Source: Mesaphorura yosii
Taxonomy: Eukaryota; Arthropoda; Collembola; Poduromorpha; Tullbergiidae
Assembly (NCBI GenBank): GCA_009869945.1
Contig: WIXG01000305.1
Span: 1-64,000 of the forward strand
Direction: 5' to 3'
DNA: 64,000 nucleotides
Shown here: one piece after another, positions 13,219-26,266 of the stretch
Position numbering within the stretch: the stretch's first letter is position 1
Layout: each line of letters starts with the position of its first letter
Notes under the pieces: model-generated
Seen by the model: the letters and a program-made list of their open reading frames with translations, nothing else
Databases searched by the model: none
What the model was told of the DNA's origin: nothing
Program-made: the position numbers and the translations under genes

Positions 13219-16200
13219 TTAGTCCTCTGATTGCTTCGTATCGGCGCGTTCACCCTTTGACACTTTCCACCTCGAACTTCGTATTTTGTATCTTGCAGCG
13301 AGTGCCATAAATATGAAATTCCCGATGAACATCAAAATCGCGAATGTGAAGAACTGAACTGCCTGGAATTAATTGATTTCATTAAGAGAACATTGACGCA
13401 ATCCCACTCAATTCAGGTTACTTACTTCTCGCCCAAAGACGTCCATTAGCGTTACTAAAATGACGATTATATTGCCAAGCGCAATTGTGAACAACCAAAT
13501 ACTCTGTATCACAGCCTTCATGCTATTTGGTGCCTGAAAAACGAGGACTTGACGAATGAATCCAGTCCTCATGATTTTTGTGTTTGTGCTTACTTCAGAG
13601 TAGGAAAAGTCGAATCCCGTGATTGCAAACAGCAGCTCTCCGACTGTGATGACCACAAATTGAGGAATGATGTAAAACATGTGGACTGAATTCCAGGGAG
13701 TTAAAGTGTAAAGCTCCATCATCTGTAAAGGTGTTATTTGGTGTCAAAACAGTGCAACTTCGAGTGCGATCTGCATTACCATTTCTGTTCCACCATCACC
13801 AGCCTCTGTGTAGTTGGGGAATACGGCAAGCAGGTAACTTCCGCCTTGCGCCACAGAAATATTCCCAAGTGGTTGCTTGAGTTTGCTTCCAGTCACCAAA
13901 GTCACTGAATACCTGCGATGTGATCAAATAATTAGTCTTTGACTGTTTTCAATTGTGACGGACCTCAATTTGAAAACTTACGAGCGAGGTCGAATTTCTT
14001 GTGCGCTTGTATAGAAATCATTGGCAGCAATTGTGATATTGTAATCCTTTCCAGAAGACTCCAGACTTAACATGCTAAGCTCGGCCCAAGAGTGGTCCAA
14101 TATGATCCTACGGCAACTTACATGTTACATCAACACGCCCTGATCTTTAATTTTGAAGTGATTTCTTACCTTATTTTCGAGTTACTCTCTGGCGACTTGG
14201 TTAAACTATCGAATCCCGTGTCGCTCAACAACGAAACTTCGCCGGCTTCGTTTTTCTTAATAATTATGCTGGTCGCCTGCAATTAAAACTCACATTGAGA
14301 GAATGCATTGGAGCAACTAACTATAAGCTGCCGAAGGCCAGATAGGTCAGGTTTACCTGTTCTGAGTAAACTTCAATTTCTACAGGCTTAAATACTAGAT
14401 TCACTCCATCTGCAATGCACGGCGAATGACTTGGGTCCAAATTCACGTCGTACGTCCACGACCGTAATTTTGTAAACACGGTGTTTTCGTAGGGAGCCAA
14501 CGTTCTTGATTCCAGGTCCGGTGCGATGTCCGCCCCACCTCTGCTTTTCTTCAAAGAAATATTCAGCTGGCAGGGCAGAGAATTAATGAAGTTGACATTC
14601 GATTCGAGGGCGTCGGGAATCACAGCGTACGTCGGCTGAAAATGACCGGAAGGTATGGTTTTAATAAATTGAAACGCCACACCGTGAATAAGGCAAGCAC
14701 TCACCTCCATCTTGAGCTCCAGAACTCCAGCCATTACAAACGAAATTGCGACAAGAAAAGCACCAAGCGCCAACCTCTTCAGCGGGTTGACAAGAATGTT
14801 GCACCTCTCAAGTAAAGGATAAAGAATACGCTCAAATATTGGGATCAGCAACAGGCAGAGCACCGAATTGATGACCTGCACAATATCGAATCTCAATTAG
14901 TCAATTAGCCTGTGGGCGATAAATGAATTGTCTCATTGCTGACGTACCTGCATCTGGTCGGGTTTGATTGTGAAATGGTCTGTCACGTAGCCGTTCATTC
15001 GACTGGCCTGGAACGTCCATCGAGAACCCTACAAACGCAAACGCAGTCGTGTGAATATTGTTTGAATTTCCAAGAGATTAGCCGTAGATTTTTACCTGCT
15101 GCTCGTACAGCGCCCAAAAGATTGGGAGCGGTGACGCCAACAACATAATACTGAATACTGTTTTCACGTCCTCAATGAATTCTGGCTCATACTTGTCTCT
15201 TGCATTGTCCAGCCAGTGGGCACCGTCCTCTTGTTTGTCTTTAGTCTTCTTATTTGTGAGAGCATACTATCGTGGCAAAGATTAACGGTGAATTAAAATA
15301 GTTTTTTCTTTCAATCAACAATGGCTGGCAAGATTTGGTCATTGACCTACCTTGACGCATTGGAATATTTCGATAATCACATTCCCCGTTGGTTGTCTGA
15401 TTTTGTAAAGCGGTTTTCCAAGCACAAAGATTACTAGCGCCAGAAGCATGAGAAGCGCCGGCACTCCAAAAGCCAACGGGTAGCAAGTGTCTTCGCCTTG
15501 ACAGCTGACATCTCGCCTCAGTATCGGAGTAACGACTTCGCTGAGGACACTCCCGAGATTGATTGAAAAGTAAAATACAAAGAAATACTGCTGCAGTTGC
15601 CGTTCCTGGCCAGGAATTACAAACTGATCGCCGCCAAATGCTGAGACGCAGGGTTTAATGCCGCCTGTGCCAAGTGCAGTCAGCCCCAAACCAATTAGAC
15701 TGAAGGTCCTGTGGAATTTAATTCAAGAAGCTCGTATTTTAGCCCTTTAAACGAGTCTATGACATTTTCATGACGATGCTTACACTGCTGGCAAAGGCGG
15801 ATTCTTGAACGATGCAACGGAGAGAAGAATGTTTCCCACAGCATGAATGATGGAGAAATAGAATATTGTTCTAACAGGAAATAAAGATCAGTTGCATTCT
15901 CGTTCAAAATCATCTGCCACATTGTGCACTAACTTGAATTTTCCGGCCTGCGCATCGGAAATGTAGGCTCCGAGGAACGGCGTGAAGTAGCAGATCATAA
16001 TGAAGGAATGAAATACGATGGTCGCCGTGTCTTCCGTGTATAGCAAAACATTTCTCAGGTACAGCGTCAGAATTGCCCGCATTCCATAGTAAGAGAAGCG
16101 TTCGCAAAACTCGTTGACCACAATGAAAAATATTGACACCGGGTACGGATGTTCCTGCATGAATCACCAATATGGAAAATCGCAGAATTTAGGCTTAATT

Positions 16201-16416
16201 ACTAAATCACAATGAAATTGCCGATGCGTACGCGTACCTGTTGAATCAACGGAATGCTTTCACCGTCTCCGACATCATTGCCGTCAGGAGTTGCTGAAAT
16301 AAAGATGTAATATGACGGTTACTAATCCGAAATGGAAAGAATTGAAAGAATTGAAGACGGGTTGTGCGCTTACGTCTGTGGAACGGGCTCTTTGCACTTT
16401 CCAGTTCCATTTCCAT
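13219..16416 (-). CDS. SLC15A: Proton-coupled oligopeptide transporter, SLC15/PEPT family (complete, 15 coding exons)
   Basis: This gene predicts a 726-residue plasma-membrane H+/di- and tripeptide symporter, close to human PEPT1/PEPT2 length (708/729). Exons on the minus strand are 16374-16416, 16238-16293, 15934-16154, 15784-15870, 15351-15708, 15096-15266, 14948-15028, 14705-14875, 14357-14635, 14170-14276, 13982-14074, 13780-13912, 13594-13722, 13426-13533 and 13219-13362. All joins keep frame with GT-AG introns. The first PTR signature ERFSYYGMR is near residues 51-59, GGIKPCVSAFGGDQF near 151-165, and the second signature FYFSINLGS near 181-189. The large extracellular domain typical of animal PEPTs lies roughly at 397-600. 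The last helices include IPQFVVITVGELLFAITG. The frame is open upstream to an acceptor at about 16455, so a 5' exon is likely and the start at 16416 is the least certain part. Substrate range is inferred from the family. Confidence 0.93.
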
Positions 16417-18435
16417 CTTGGTGTCTTTCGCTTGTTTCACAGTACTATTCTAGTTAAGAAATAAGAAAATACTGACCACTTCATTGTGACTTCCTTTGTG
16501 ATACGTTTTTTTTATCCCCAGGCCTTGACAGGGTCCATATTGCATGCGCTGAACTTACTATTTAGTTTGATTCGACCTACTCTGGTAGTGACAGATCATG
16601 TCACGTTTAGCAGGAATGTCAACCAAATACAAATTGCAAATGGCAAATATGTGCAGTTTGCACCTGCGCCTGGCAAAATTTATAACTGGCTAATTGAGTA
16701 TATGCAGTGCAGCAGCACAGGTTGGATTTTCAATGGAAATTTAGCTTGCGCAAAAGTATTGCAGTCCAGACGTTCTACTTAACGAGAGGGTAGGCTTAAC
16801 TTCATGGTGCTTTAAGTCCGTCATAAACCACAATAAGCAAAGGCAAAGGAAGAGACAAAATGTGGTTATGAGTTGGTTGCGGTTTGTGCTCTAAGATGTG
16901 GTATTCATGATTCTGTTCCAGGTTCCAAGTTCCAGCCAGTCTGCTCGAGGACGTTTCGTACGCTGATACTGATATACAGCCCTTCTAATATTGTGTTTCA
17001 TTAATCAATGTCCAGAAACCTTCTTCACTGCATTGTGGCATCTTGACACGGGTGGCAAGTCATTTCGCATTAAGCATTGCATGAACGGAGAAGTTTCATC
17101 TGTGCAACTGCTCTTCATTTAATTTATTGATAGCTTGCGATTTTGATCATGTGTTCCATCCTACAACCAATTAATTAATGCAGCTAACATGTGTTCTGTA
17201 CGACAAAAGCCGGCTTTATTTGTCTTGCATAACTGTAATGACTTGGGCATCAGGTAGTTTATATTTCAAAATAAACAGGACTGGAATTAAGGGGAACTTG
17301 TATCACTTCAGTTTATTCACGAAAGTGTGCGTGGTCTTCAACTTACCACAAGACACACCAACACACACAGACGCGAAGCCGGCTACGTAGAACGCAGAAG
17401 CGGCTTTTTTGGCCCAATTCCGTCTCGGTCTCGTAGCCCTTTCCAGTGCCAGAGATCAAAGTACAGTTCATTTTGTATGTCATTGTGGAACAACTTTGAT
17501 TCATTACAAAGGTTCACACCAGGTCAATTTATTAAGCTTATCTGGTTTCTCATCTCCAAGGCCGTACACTGCTCTGGAATCACTGGATCTGGATCGGGAC
17601 TGGTAGCTTCCATGATTTGCTAAACATTTCCCTTTTACCGACTTCAGCCTAAGAAGTCTGTAAAGTGAGGCTGCCAAATTAACGCAAATTGTGTTTATTT
17701 TATGAAAACCTGGAAACACTTGCAAGTTTTCACACCAGAGTTTTTCATTGAAACAATCTGTAATAAATCTAAAACATAAGTGCGGGTTTTAGGCAGAAAT
17801 CTTACAAAATTGAACGACTCGAAGTTCATTTCAAGTCAAGCCTTCCGATGCACGCATTTTTAAAACCTTAATTTCTGATATCCCATCATTTCGTGATTCG
17901 AAGGGGTCAGCCAGGCCAAGTCGTCGGCTTTTAATAATAATTAAGCTCGATAGCATTTTTCACTTCTTCTTATCACGAATTGGACACGTCACGCATGACT
18001 GATAATATACTGATAAACGGTACAGGAGCATGGCACTTCGGAGTGAACTATTCAGTATTTTACACGACTGCTATTACAGGAAGGAAGGGATGAATGCGTG
18101 CAAGACAGCAAAAACAAAGTTGGCAGCAGGCAGGGTTGTTAAAGTAAAACACTTCGGTTACCGTCTGGTGTATTTTGTGCGAAAACAACGGAAGAAGGAA
18201 AGTACACGTGTTTCATGCCAGTGCCATGCCCATGCGAGGCTGACTCTGAGACACTCCGTCAAGGAGTCAGCGTCAGCCAGAGAAATGCACCTGCAGAATT
18301 TTCAACTCCAATCCACTTTTCGAAGCACGGGAAGTACGCAGCCCGCAGCTCGATGAATTATATTGCATGTCTTTTGTCTACCTTGCTTAGGAGGGTCACC
18401 GTCACCTGATTAAGAACTGAACCAAATTGTACTAC

Positions 18436-18588
18436 CTGAGCACTCGCGCCGGTATGGATAAGATCAAAATTGATTAGGCACCTTTCTTTTTCTTCGGAGA
18501 ATCCGGGAGCCGAGAACAAAGCCGAATCATCTGCTTCCGCTTTCCATTCCAGGTCAAGTCCGCCTACAGTCTTCTGAATACCTCTAGC
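18436..18588 (-). other. Possible unassigned coding exon (beta-rich extracellular-like)
   Basis: On the minus strand this stretch translates to about 50 residues (GIQKTVGGLDLEWKAEADDS and onward through CLINFDLIHTGASAQ) and ends at a CAG|GTAGTA donor. The frame stays open on both sides from 18358 to 18660. The alternation of hydrophobic and polar residues and the single Cys resemble an extracellular beta-sandwich such as a MAM domain, but I cannot confirm this. The acceptor is ambiguous (after AACAAAG or GGCTAG). It could be one exon of a gene with long introns, or a chance frame. Confidence 0.2.
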
Positions 18589-19793
18589 CTTTGTTAGAAC
18601 AGAGCAGAATAAAACAGCACAGCAGAACCCGAAATTCCGAAATGGTAAATGAGAAGTCAAGTCGAAGTCACAGCTCGCATTTGCTTACGCATTGAAGCGT
18701 GCCCGACGCGTGCTGTCGTAAAGCTAAGCTGAAGTCATCGTACTTGAGAGTAAACAAAAGCAAATGTAATGCGAAACCTGAAAGGAAAACCAGACTTGAG
18801 TGAGCTTGAGCGAAGACATAATTAAGGTGAGACATTAAAAACAAGTTTTACAACTGGATCGTTTTAAGCGAATCGAATATGATTTCATTTCGGACATATA
18901 ATAAATACAATTGCTCGAACATGAAGACGAAGACGAAGACGGGAGCCTGTCACATTGATTAGGTATTCAACTTCAATTCGAATCGGTCGCTGCGCCGTTG
19001 TGTTGTGACTTTACGACGTGAATCGGCAATAAATAAAGCTGTCGAATTAAGAAATGCTTTATTTATATAAAATGTAAATTCTGACGCTCAACACGCAGGA
19101 CGCAGCTGAAGCTGGGCTGAGGGTTTGACGAATTAATGTTCTCGCAACAATACACGAACATTAAGTGCAGAAACAAGTAACTAGTCACTTCTGAGAACTA
19201 AAAACCGGATTTGCTATTTACGCGTAGGCAAGTTATCAGAGCTGCTGCTACTATTATTGAAAACACATTTCAATTATTGTGAAGGCGAGGAGCTGGATGA
19301 CAATTACGATGAGTGTTATTGAGCAATTAATGTCGAGTGCCAATATTCAATGAATACAGCAGTCGTCAATCAAAGAACCAATTCTGACTTAATTGCTTGC
19401 AATTCCAAGAAGAAATTAACGCAGTTCTTCATCCATTCTGCTCTGCGTTCTGTGATTCTGCCATGAAAAACGTTGAAATACCGAGAAAATTGAAAACTAA
19501 TCACTGTTAAAGGGGTTGACCTTTCAAGTACGTCTCCACAAATTGGAGACTTGATCGAAGGCGGTGGAAATGTTGAAAGGGCACGAGAAAGGGTAAAAAA
19601 TCGAGAATTGCCTTTTGAAATTAAGTGAAGAGCTGTTAGAACGAAGAACGAAGGAGTTGTGATTTACTTGAACTTGGGCGAAGGCCGAGGAGGGTGCTTC
19701 TCCTGTCCACTTGCCTTGAAATGACTTAGCTTGGGTTTCTTCGGAAGGCGCACTTCGCTTTCTTCATTATTTATATCTTTGTCAAATTACGAT

Positions 19794-19963
19794 TACCAGC
19801 GAAGGAATTCTGTGAACATACATCATTTCTCACAGTGAAGTTCAACTCATTAGGATCGCAAGAACCGTGCTTTGAGCATGAGGTCAGGTTTCTCCAATAA
19901 TCCGGCAAGTCACAACAGGACAAGTTGCTCATCCTTAATTGGTTTCCGAACAACTCTGGCAAG
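19794..19963 (-). other. Possible unassigned cysteine-rich exon
   Basis: On the minus strand, a strong acceptor (CTTTCCTTGCCAG) is followed by about 55 open codons. The translation has five cysteines and two N-glycosylation sequons (NLSCCDLPDYWRNLTSCSKH and onward). It ends at a plausible donor, GCTG|GTAATC. The composition suggests a secreted or extracellular segment. I do not recognise the family. No linking exons were found apart from the equally tentative stretch near 18.5 kb on the same strand. Confidence 0.2.
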
Positions 19964-22900
19964 GAAAGATTAACCGAAATTACTCCAAGATTAGTTACAA
20001 AGTACAAGAGCGGTGCTCTTAATTACCCGCAACCCCGTCAAAATCTGCGGGGTCTCGTTACGTGCACGCCAGGCGTGTGCCTCCCATTGACCCAAATGGA
20101 ACCTCAAAGGGATCCTTCATTTTCGAGAGGAGGGTTCATACTGTGACTTTTTGGCAGGTGATTGAACCGGGCCGAGTATCGAGTATCGCCCGGCCTCTCC
20201 TCCACTCGACTGAAAAGAACTTGATACTTGACGAATGACGAAGCGGTACTTCCTCTGAACTGAAGCAACGGGACTTCCTTCTGCCTGCCCACTCAGTTTA
20301 GATATCATTCGGTGATTTATCCCTGCTCTGCTATTAATAATCGCTAATGAAGTTTGGGTCGACTTGAGATCGGATTCGGCTCGGCTCGGCTCTGTGCACG
20401 GAAATGAAATCATTTTGCACAGTCGGATTCCTGCACAAATACAAAGGAACTACGATCAAGGGAGCAAGTCAGAAGTCAAGCAGGTTTGGGTGCTGTTGTT
20501 TCATGATGAGGTTGAGTCCTTTGCCTGCGTTGAGCTGACCTTGGCCGAACCCTTGCAAGTCACGCAGCGTACTTACTATCACGAAATGCGAAATGCGTGC
20601 ATGAATAACAAACATGCAAATTGAAAACGCTGAAACAAAGGCAGGCCTGTATCTGGAACTTTGTTCCTTTACGCGAAGTGCGTCCGCCAGGGTGTAAAAA
20701 TCTGAATGTATGTAATTTTTGGAAATCTAATAAACCACAACGCAGTTAACATTGTTCGTTTTCCAAGGCCTCGTTGCGCTTTTGTTTACGATTCGAGAAG
20801 ACAAAAAGAAGCGATAAGTCATTGTTTGGTGCTTTACTCGACATGAGGTCCTCTTTTACAAATTAACTGGATGCCGGCCGAACAACGGCAGCACCGGCTG
20901 AAGGCAACCGTCAAAGGGAGGATTTCGGCAAAATTTATGTTGGGACGATGATTGCTGTGCTGTAATGGTTATGGCTAAAAATAACATTAATATAGGATAA
21001 GAGTTTCCTCGTTACGCGAAGGACGAACGGGCGAAGGTCCCATTCTTCAATTTGAGTGTGCACCTTCCGCCTGGATTCGTGGCCATAAAATTACAAAATT
21101 CCACTTCGTGCGACCGGTGAAGTTAACGAAGACGTCCGTCCGAATTCCTGCTCAACGAGTCTGACTTTATTACCCTCATAAATTGATTGCAAACTGATAA
21201 TAACGATTATTATGACTCTCAGCCCTCCGTTTCATTGGAACGCTTAATTACAAACTACGAATTACGTGCTCAACGTGAACATAAATCGGGATTCAGCTGC
21301 TCGGCATCGGCACTGAAAGCGCCCTTGAATGAATGAGCGCCATAAAGATAAAGGGACTAATGAATAGAAATGGCCTGATTAAAAGGTATCACAACCTTAT
21401 TTATTGTTATTTCGAATTAAACAACCTCCTTCTTAACACGATTAATTTTACAACTCTTGGCAGCCGTATTTGTATTGCTTCTTTCCAATCTGCTGCTACT
21501 GCTGACTGGCTACCGACGTAGCTTCTGGTTAATGAGAATTATGTTGTTCATTAACTCAGGCAGCATATCTCTTATCTCTCACGTCACGTCTGTCGGATTC
21601 GGAGTCTAATTTAAACTTTTCGGATTTTGTGGGTATTTTTCATAACAATTATCGGCATTGAGAAACGAGAAATCAGAAAATGTAAACCAAGTTCAATTCA
21701 GTTCAATAACTATCAATTTTAATTAATTATGTCCCCAAATAATGATTTTTCGTTTTCACCGACCCGTGCCTCGTTTCATTCAATCCGCGTTTCCAAATTT
21801 TATTGTACGCGCAAGGGTATGTAAATCATGTCCGGCTTATGTTGATGATTGTGCTCTTGAATGGACACTTGAGATCTGAGCTTTGAAATCGAGCACCGAG
21901 TATTGGTCACTGCGTACTTGAATTTCTCAAAACAAAACAAGTTTTTTATCGGGCCGTCGCTTTCTTCCTGTCCAGTAATGAGAAATGGACACGAGGAATA
22001 AGCAAACAGCGAACCGAGCCGTCTTTACTCGAGCTGCTCTTGCTGACTGACTGACTAGGATTTATTCGCTCAAATGTCAAAGGTTCTTCTCATTACGGCT
22101 TAAAAATGATTCGAATTGAAAGTGCACGGACACGGTGCTCTAAAAGATACGAATGCCAGGAGAGCCCTGCCCTGCTGCACTTGTTATTTCAAGTTTTCAA
22201 CGCACGGGCTTCTCGCTTCTTCTTGCACCAGCCAGCACAGTTGGATTTGGAGCAACTTTTGACATTGATGAACTCGAATTATTCCTTCTCTTCTTAAGAT
22301 TCATTGAAAAAATCTTGTTACTGCTGTGATCGTATTGGGAAAGAAGCCGAACCGAGTCCAGTGAAGAGTCTTCAAGAGGCTTCCGCTGCTGCTGACTGGA
22401 ATAATCATTATAATCGTAATAATAATCTCTGGCTCTTATCGCATCTCGTCCAGTGACCTAGTTTCTGTATCTGTTTCGTTTTTTAGTGCACCATGCATGC
22501 ATGCGATGAAACTGATACTTGACCATTTCCTTAATCCTTCCCGAAAAATGAATCCTCGCCTATTTATTTCCAGGTAATCATGGAAGAAAGGCATGGCAGG
22601 AGTATTTAACTCATTTCTATGAAAAATGCGTTTCTCATTTAATGGGTTCAGTTTTTCTTTTGTTCCTTCTTTCCTTCAAAAACTGAAAAACTCACGCAGA
22701 GTGTTTGCGTTTGCGTATCTGCAGTTTAATTCAGGTTCACCTCGTTCGCTCATTTCACTCACGCGCTGTGCTGCTCTTTTATTAATGTGTTTTCAAGTCT
22801 GGAGTGCGTGTTTTTGTTTTCTTGTTTGTTTCAGAGTAGTTTTGCTTTTCTTGACCATTCAACTTTTTTCTGCGCTCATTATCATAAAAGGGAGCAGAAA

Positions 22901-23523
22901 TGGGCTGAAAACTCATTGGGCAGGCGTATGAATTGATTTTCAAGAATATTAAGTTTCAGAAGGAAAGTGACAAGTTACAACCCACTCAAATGTGAATGCA
23001 TTTGTGTTTTTCAAGCCCATTTGTTACTGCCGTGTGCCATGCGCCGTGTTGCCGATCTTGTTTACAGGGCCGGCCAGTCGGGCGGCGTGGCTGGACACCA
23101 CAAGACAGGACAGAACCGCAGACGCAAAGTAAAGTGCGAGCACAATTAGTGAAGCGGAAAGGCCTGTCAGGGCCGCGCCACGCCAGGCAGAAAAGGTTGC
23201 GGACGGGTTAAAGGATTATTTGCATTCTGCGGCGAGCCCTAAGCAAAGGCAGGCAAGGCTCCTTTGTGATCAGAAAGGATAATCCTAATATCCGTATAAT
23301 TGCAACACAATAAGTAATGCTAACAATGCTCTGATTAGTTTTCAAAACATTATTTCTGACAGGCAACAGTTTGTCGACAAATCTCATTCCGCGACTGCAG
23401 CCGCCGCTTTTCCGAAGACAGTAACGGTTCCCATTCGTGTTCACGAGCGGAGCCGGAATTCGTAAATCTAAATCGTAATTCGCATTCTTTGTCTTTGTTG
23501 TCAGCGTCAGCAGTTGGCCGAGA

Positions 23524-23537
23524 CAGCTGAACACGTG
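23524..23537. promoter_or_regulatory. Paired E-boxes (CAGCTG and CACGTG) upstream of atonal
   Basis: Two canonical six-base E-boxes, CAGCTG and CACGTG, lie within 14 bases, about 2.7 kb upstream of the atonal start. The first sits in GACAGCTGA, one base from the proneural-type motif RACASCTGY. In Drosophila, atonal-family factors bind such boxes and autoregulate; a role here is inference from position and motif only. Confidence 0.2.
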
Positions 23538-26266
23538 CACGAGTTTATTTACATTTAAGAGTTCACAGGCAATTATAATCTCGCCTTGTTGAATATGCGT
23601 AGCGATTTTCTCCCGCTTGTTTACATTCTACTACGTTGCGTGATGTCACGCTGCGATACAGAATTTAATTATAGGATCGGGACTCATTTGCATTTCCCGG
23701 CAATTCTTGCCGGCGAATTGGTCAATATGAAGAAACAAGAAGTTCTGTCGTGCTATTTTATTTCAGGAAACGCTTGCTTAGATTAGCAGAAAGAGAGGAG
23801 GACGAAGACAAAGCTCTGAATTTGACGAAATGAAAAAAGTTGCGATCTTATCTTGTAATCATTACCGCAGCAGCGTTGTAGAGTAGAAATAGAAAGTGCC
23901 TCGGAGTCAGAAATGATGTATGACTGACCTGAAGGGACAACGCAAAGGAAAGGGTTGTTGGTCTAAAAGTTTGTATGAGAAGTTCCTTCAGTCCCCATCG
24001 TCATGTCCTGTTATTACATCACCAAGACTATGAACCTTTACCTCAGAACCGAAGCACGTAGCTCGAAGATCTTTGTGTCTTTCTTGAATTTACTACACGA
24101 TTTTAGGCGCGGAACGGAAATCGTCGAGTCCAGGATATGACGTCATGTGGGAACAAAAACAAAGGTAACAAGAACGAGGAGACAGGAACCACATGCAAAG
24201 GCACATGCACCCAAATTATGCTTGCGACGTGGCGCAAGCATTGTTATTGTTTTGCAATTCTATTCCATTCTAACCCTGCCTGGATTTTCATTCAACCTCG
24301 TGCGTTGGCGTGCCTATTTTTATGACGGCGAAATTGTGTCGCAGCCGTGCATTGCACTGCCCTTTGTCTTTGCCATGCCCACTTCTTCTGCTCCAATTCC
24401 AATTCTTGAATGGAGGATGGTTCCTCTGTCCTTCAGAAATTATGACCACGAAGCACGAAAATTCAAAGGCCAATTCTACGTTGACCGACCAACTTCACCT
24501 TGAACACAACGAAGAAACGGTAGCAATTTTTTGTGTTGATCATAAATTGCTTGCTTGTGTTAACTCTTGAAGTCTCAGCCAGCCTAAATGAAAATCGACT
24601 TGAACGAAACGAAAGTATCAATCAAACTCAATTCACTTCTTTCCTCCTCACCGCATTGCGGGCATGAGCAAAAGGCAAAAATACAAGATTGTGAGTAGGA
24701 AATGCTCCTTTTGAGTTCTGTTCATCTCTTACGTAATTGAATCAATTTCCAAGTTGGCTTTTATTGTATTCACTGAACTTTAATTTGTAGACTGCGTGCA
24801 CTTCGACTGCTCACTGGATAATGCGATTTCGATACAAAGGAAATTATACATATAATTTTGGACCACCTGCGTGTGAGTCTCGTGTATGGAATCACAGTAC
24901 GTGCGTACTGCGTCTGCGTAATTTAAGTGTGGGATTCCGACGCTTAGGCGAAATCCTAAAATCGGACACGAAGGAGAGGAATGGAATGAGAGACACAAAA
25001 GGAGGATTGCATTGCGCTACTGCAAAGCAAAAGGACTTCGTTTCACGGCACAAGTACAAAAGGACTCCAGATCCTGAAAAACGGAAAGGAAAGATATTGA
25101 TCTCCTATTGTTAAACGATAATTTCTATAAATCAGAGCCACAATGGATTGGGGACCATGCGTGCGATTCCTCGCGGGTGGCTTGCCACATTTCCTGCTTT
25201 GGGTCCAGAATGAGTTAATCCAATTTGGTATTTTGCGCTTGCGCATCTTAAACGAATAACGGTCTCCGTCTTTTGAAGAGAATTTTTCTGAGGTTGTAAT
25301 TGAATTCAATTCATAATCCGCGTATTTTGAGTTCGTAACTGAAGTAGCGTAGGCTTCCTAGGCATAGTTCACCGGTAATTAAGTCCAATTAGGGAGTCGA
25401 TAGCATGACACTTCCTCCAGCAGCACTCGACTTGACGCGAGTTCCGCTCATCTTAGTCCGTCTCGTACCGTACGCATCCAAAAGAAGTAGTCGCTTCCTT
25501 TCTTCATTAACAGGTTTGTTCAGAAGTTGTACTTTTCACTTGCTAACATGAGTCGTGCTTTTCTTTTGTACTGCACACCAGCAAGACGCAAGACCAGTTT
25601 CCTTTTCGATCTTCTTTCATTCTACCTGTACGACGCGTACGCGGGTACTTATTTATCACACACCTCTTTCGCTGCTGCTGCCTGTTTTGTATCTCTTTGT
25701 GTACTACAATTATATCATTAGAGGAAGGAAGAACGGATGTGCGTTTGCGTCTTCTGGCTGCTGCTGGTTTCTTCGTCTCACTCCTTTTTTCTACCTGTAT
25801 TCCTGTACGGGTAAGCATGATCATAATTTTGTACGCGTACGTATTCTGTGCATGCGTGCTTGATTACTATATATGATTTCCTCGAGTCCTTCAGGGTATA
25901 ATGTTATTATTTTGTATTCCCCAAAACTTGACTTGAATCCAGTCCAACTTCCACTACGACTAGACTGCCCTTCGTAGAGGCTCTTTTTACGAGCCTGCTC
26001 GTTGTCTTACCTTGCCTCACTTAAGACAGGCATGATTACCGGATTTACCATCAGTTACTCGTCGGAATTCGTCTGCGTCAAGTCACGCACAATTTCTACT
26101 GCAGTCTGCAGTGTTCGTGCTCCGCATGCGTTTATCGTTCAGCAACAAGTCTAGACAGTATTTGAGTTGGAGTTGAATTCACATTTGCCCAAGCCAACAT
26201 TTGACATTTGAGCCCAACTGAGTGATTTGAGTTTGGCGATCAAGCGTCAGTGAAGGTTCGCCAATC

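Larger units (their letters stand above)
16455..26266. other. Intergenic region between SLC15 and atonal
   Basis: No complete gene is seen. A polypyrimidine tract and AG at about 16455-16470 on the minus strand suggest the 3' end of a 5' UTR intron of the SLC15 gene, whose first exon would lie somewhere in this region. Two exon-like stretches on the minus strand (about 18436-18588 and 19794-19963) are listed separately with low confidence. The rest is AT-rich and has no recognisable protein similarity. The right half probably holds cis-regulatory DNA of the atonal gene, including an E-box pair at 23524-23537. Confidence 0.5.

Noticed and set aside
16246-16440. Reading frame through the SLC15 exon 1-2 intron as a separate small ORF
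   Set aside because: The splice sites and continuity with the PEPT protein show that it is two exons plus an intron; the apparent start is GTG.
23208-23540. 110-codon minus-strand frame with a Cys-containing segment
   Set aside because: No recognisable pattern. Only part of the frame looks coding and splice boundaries are weak.
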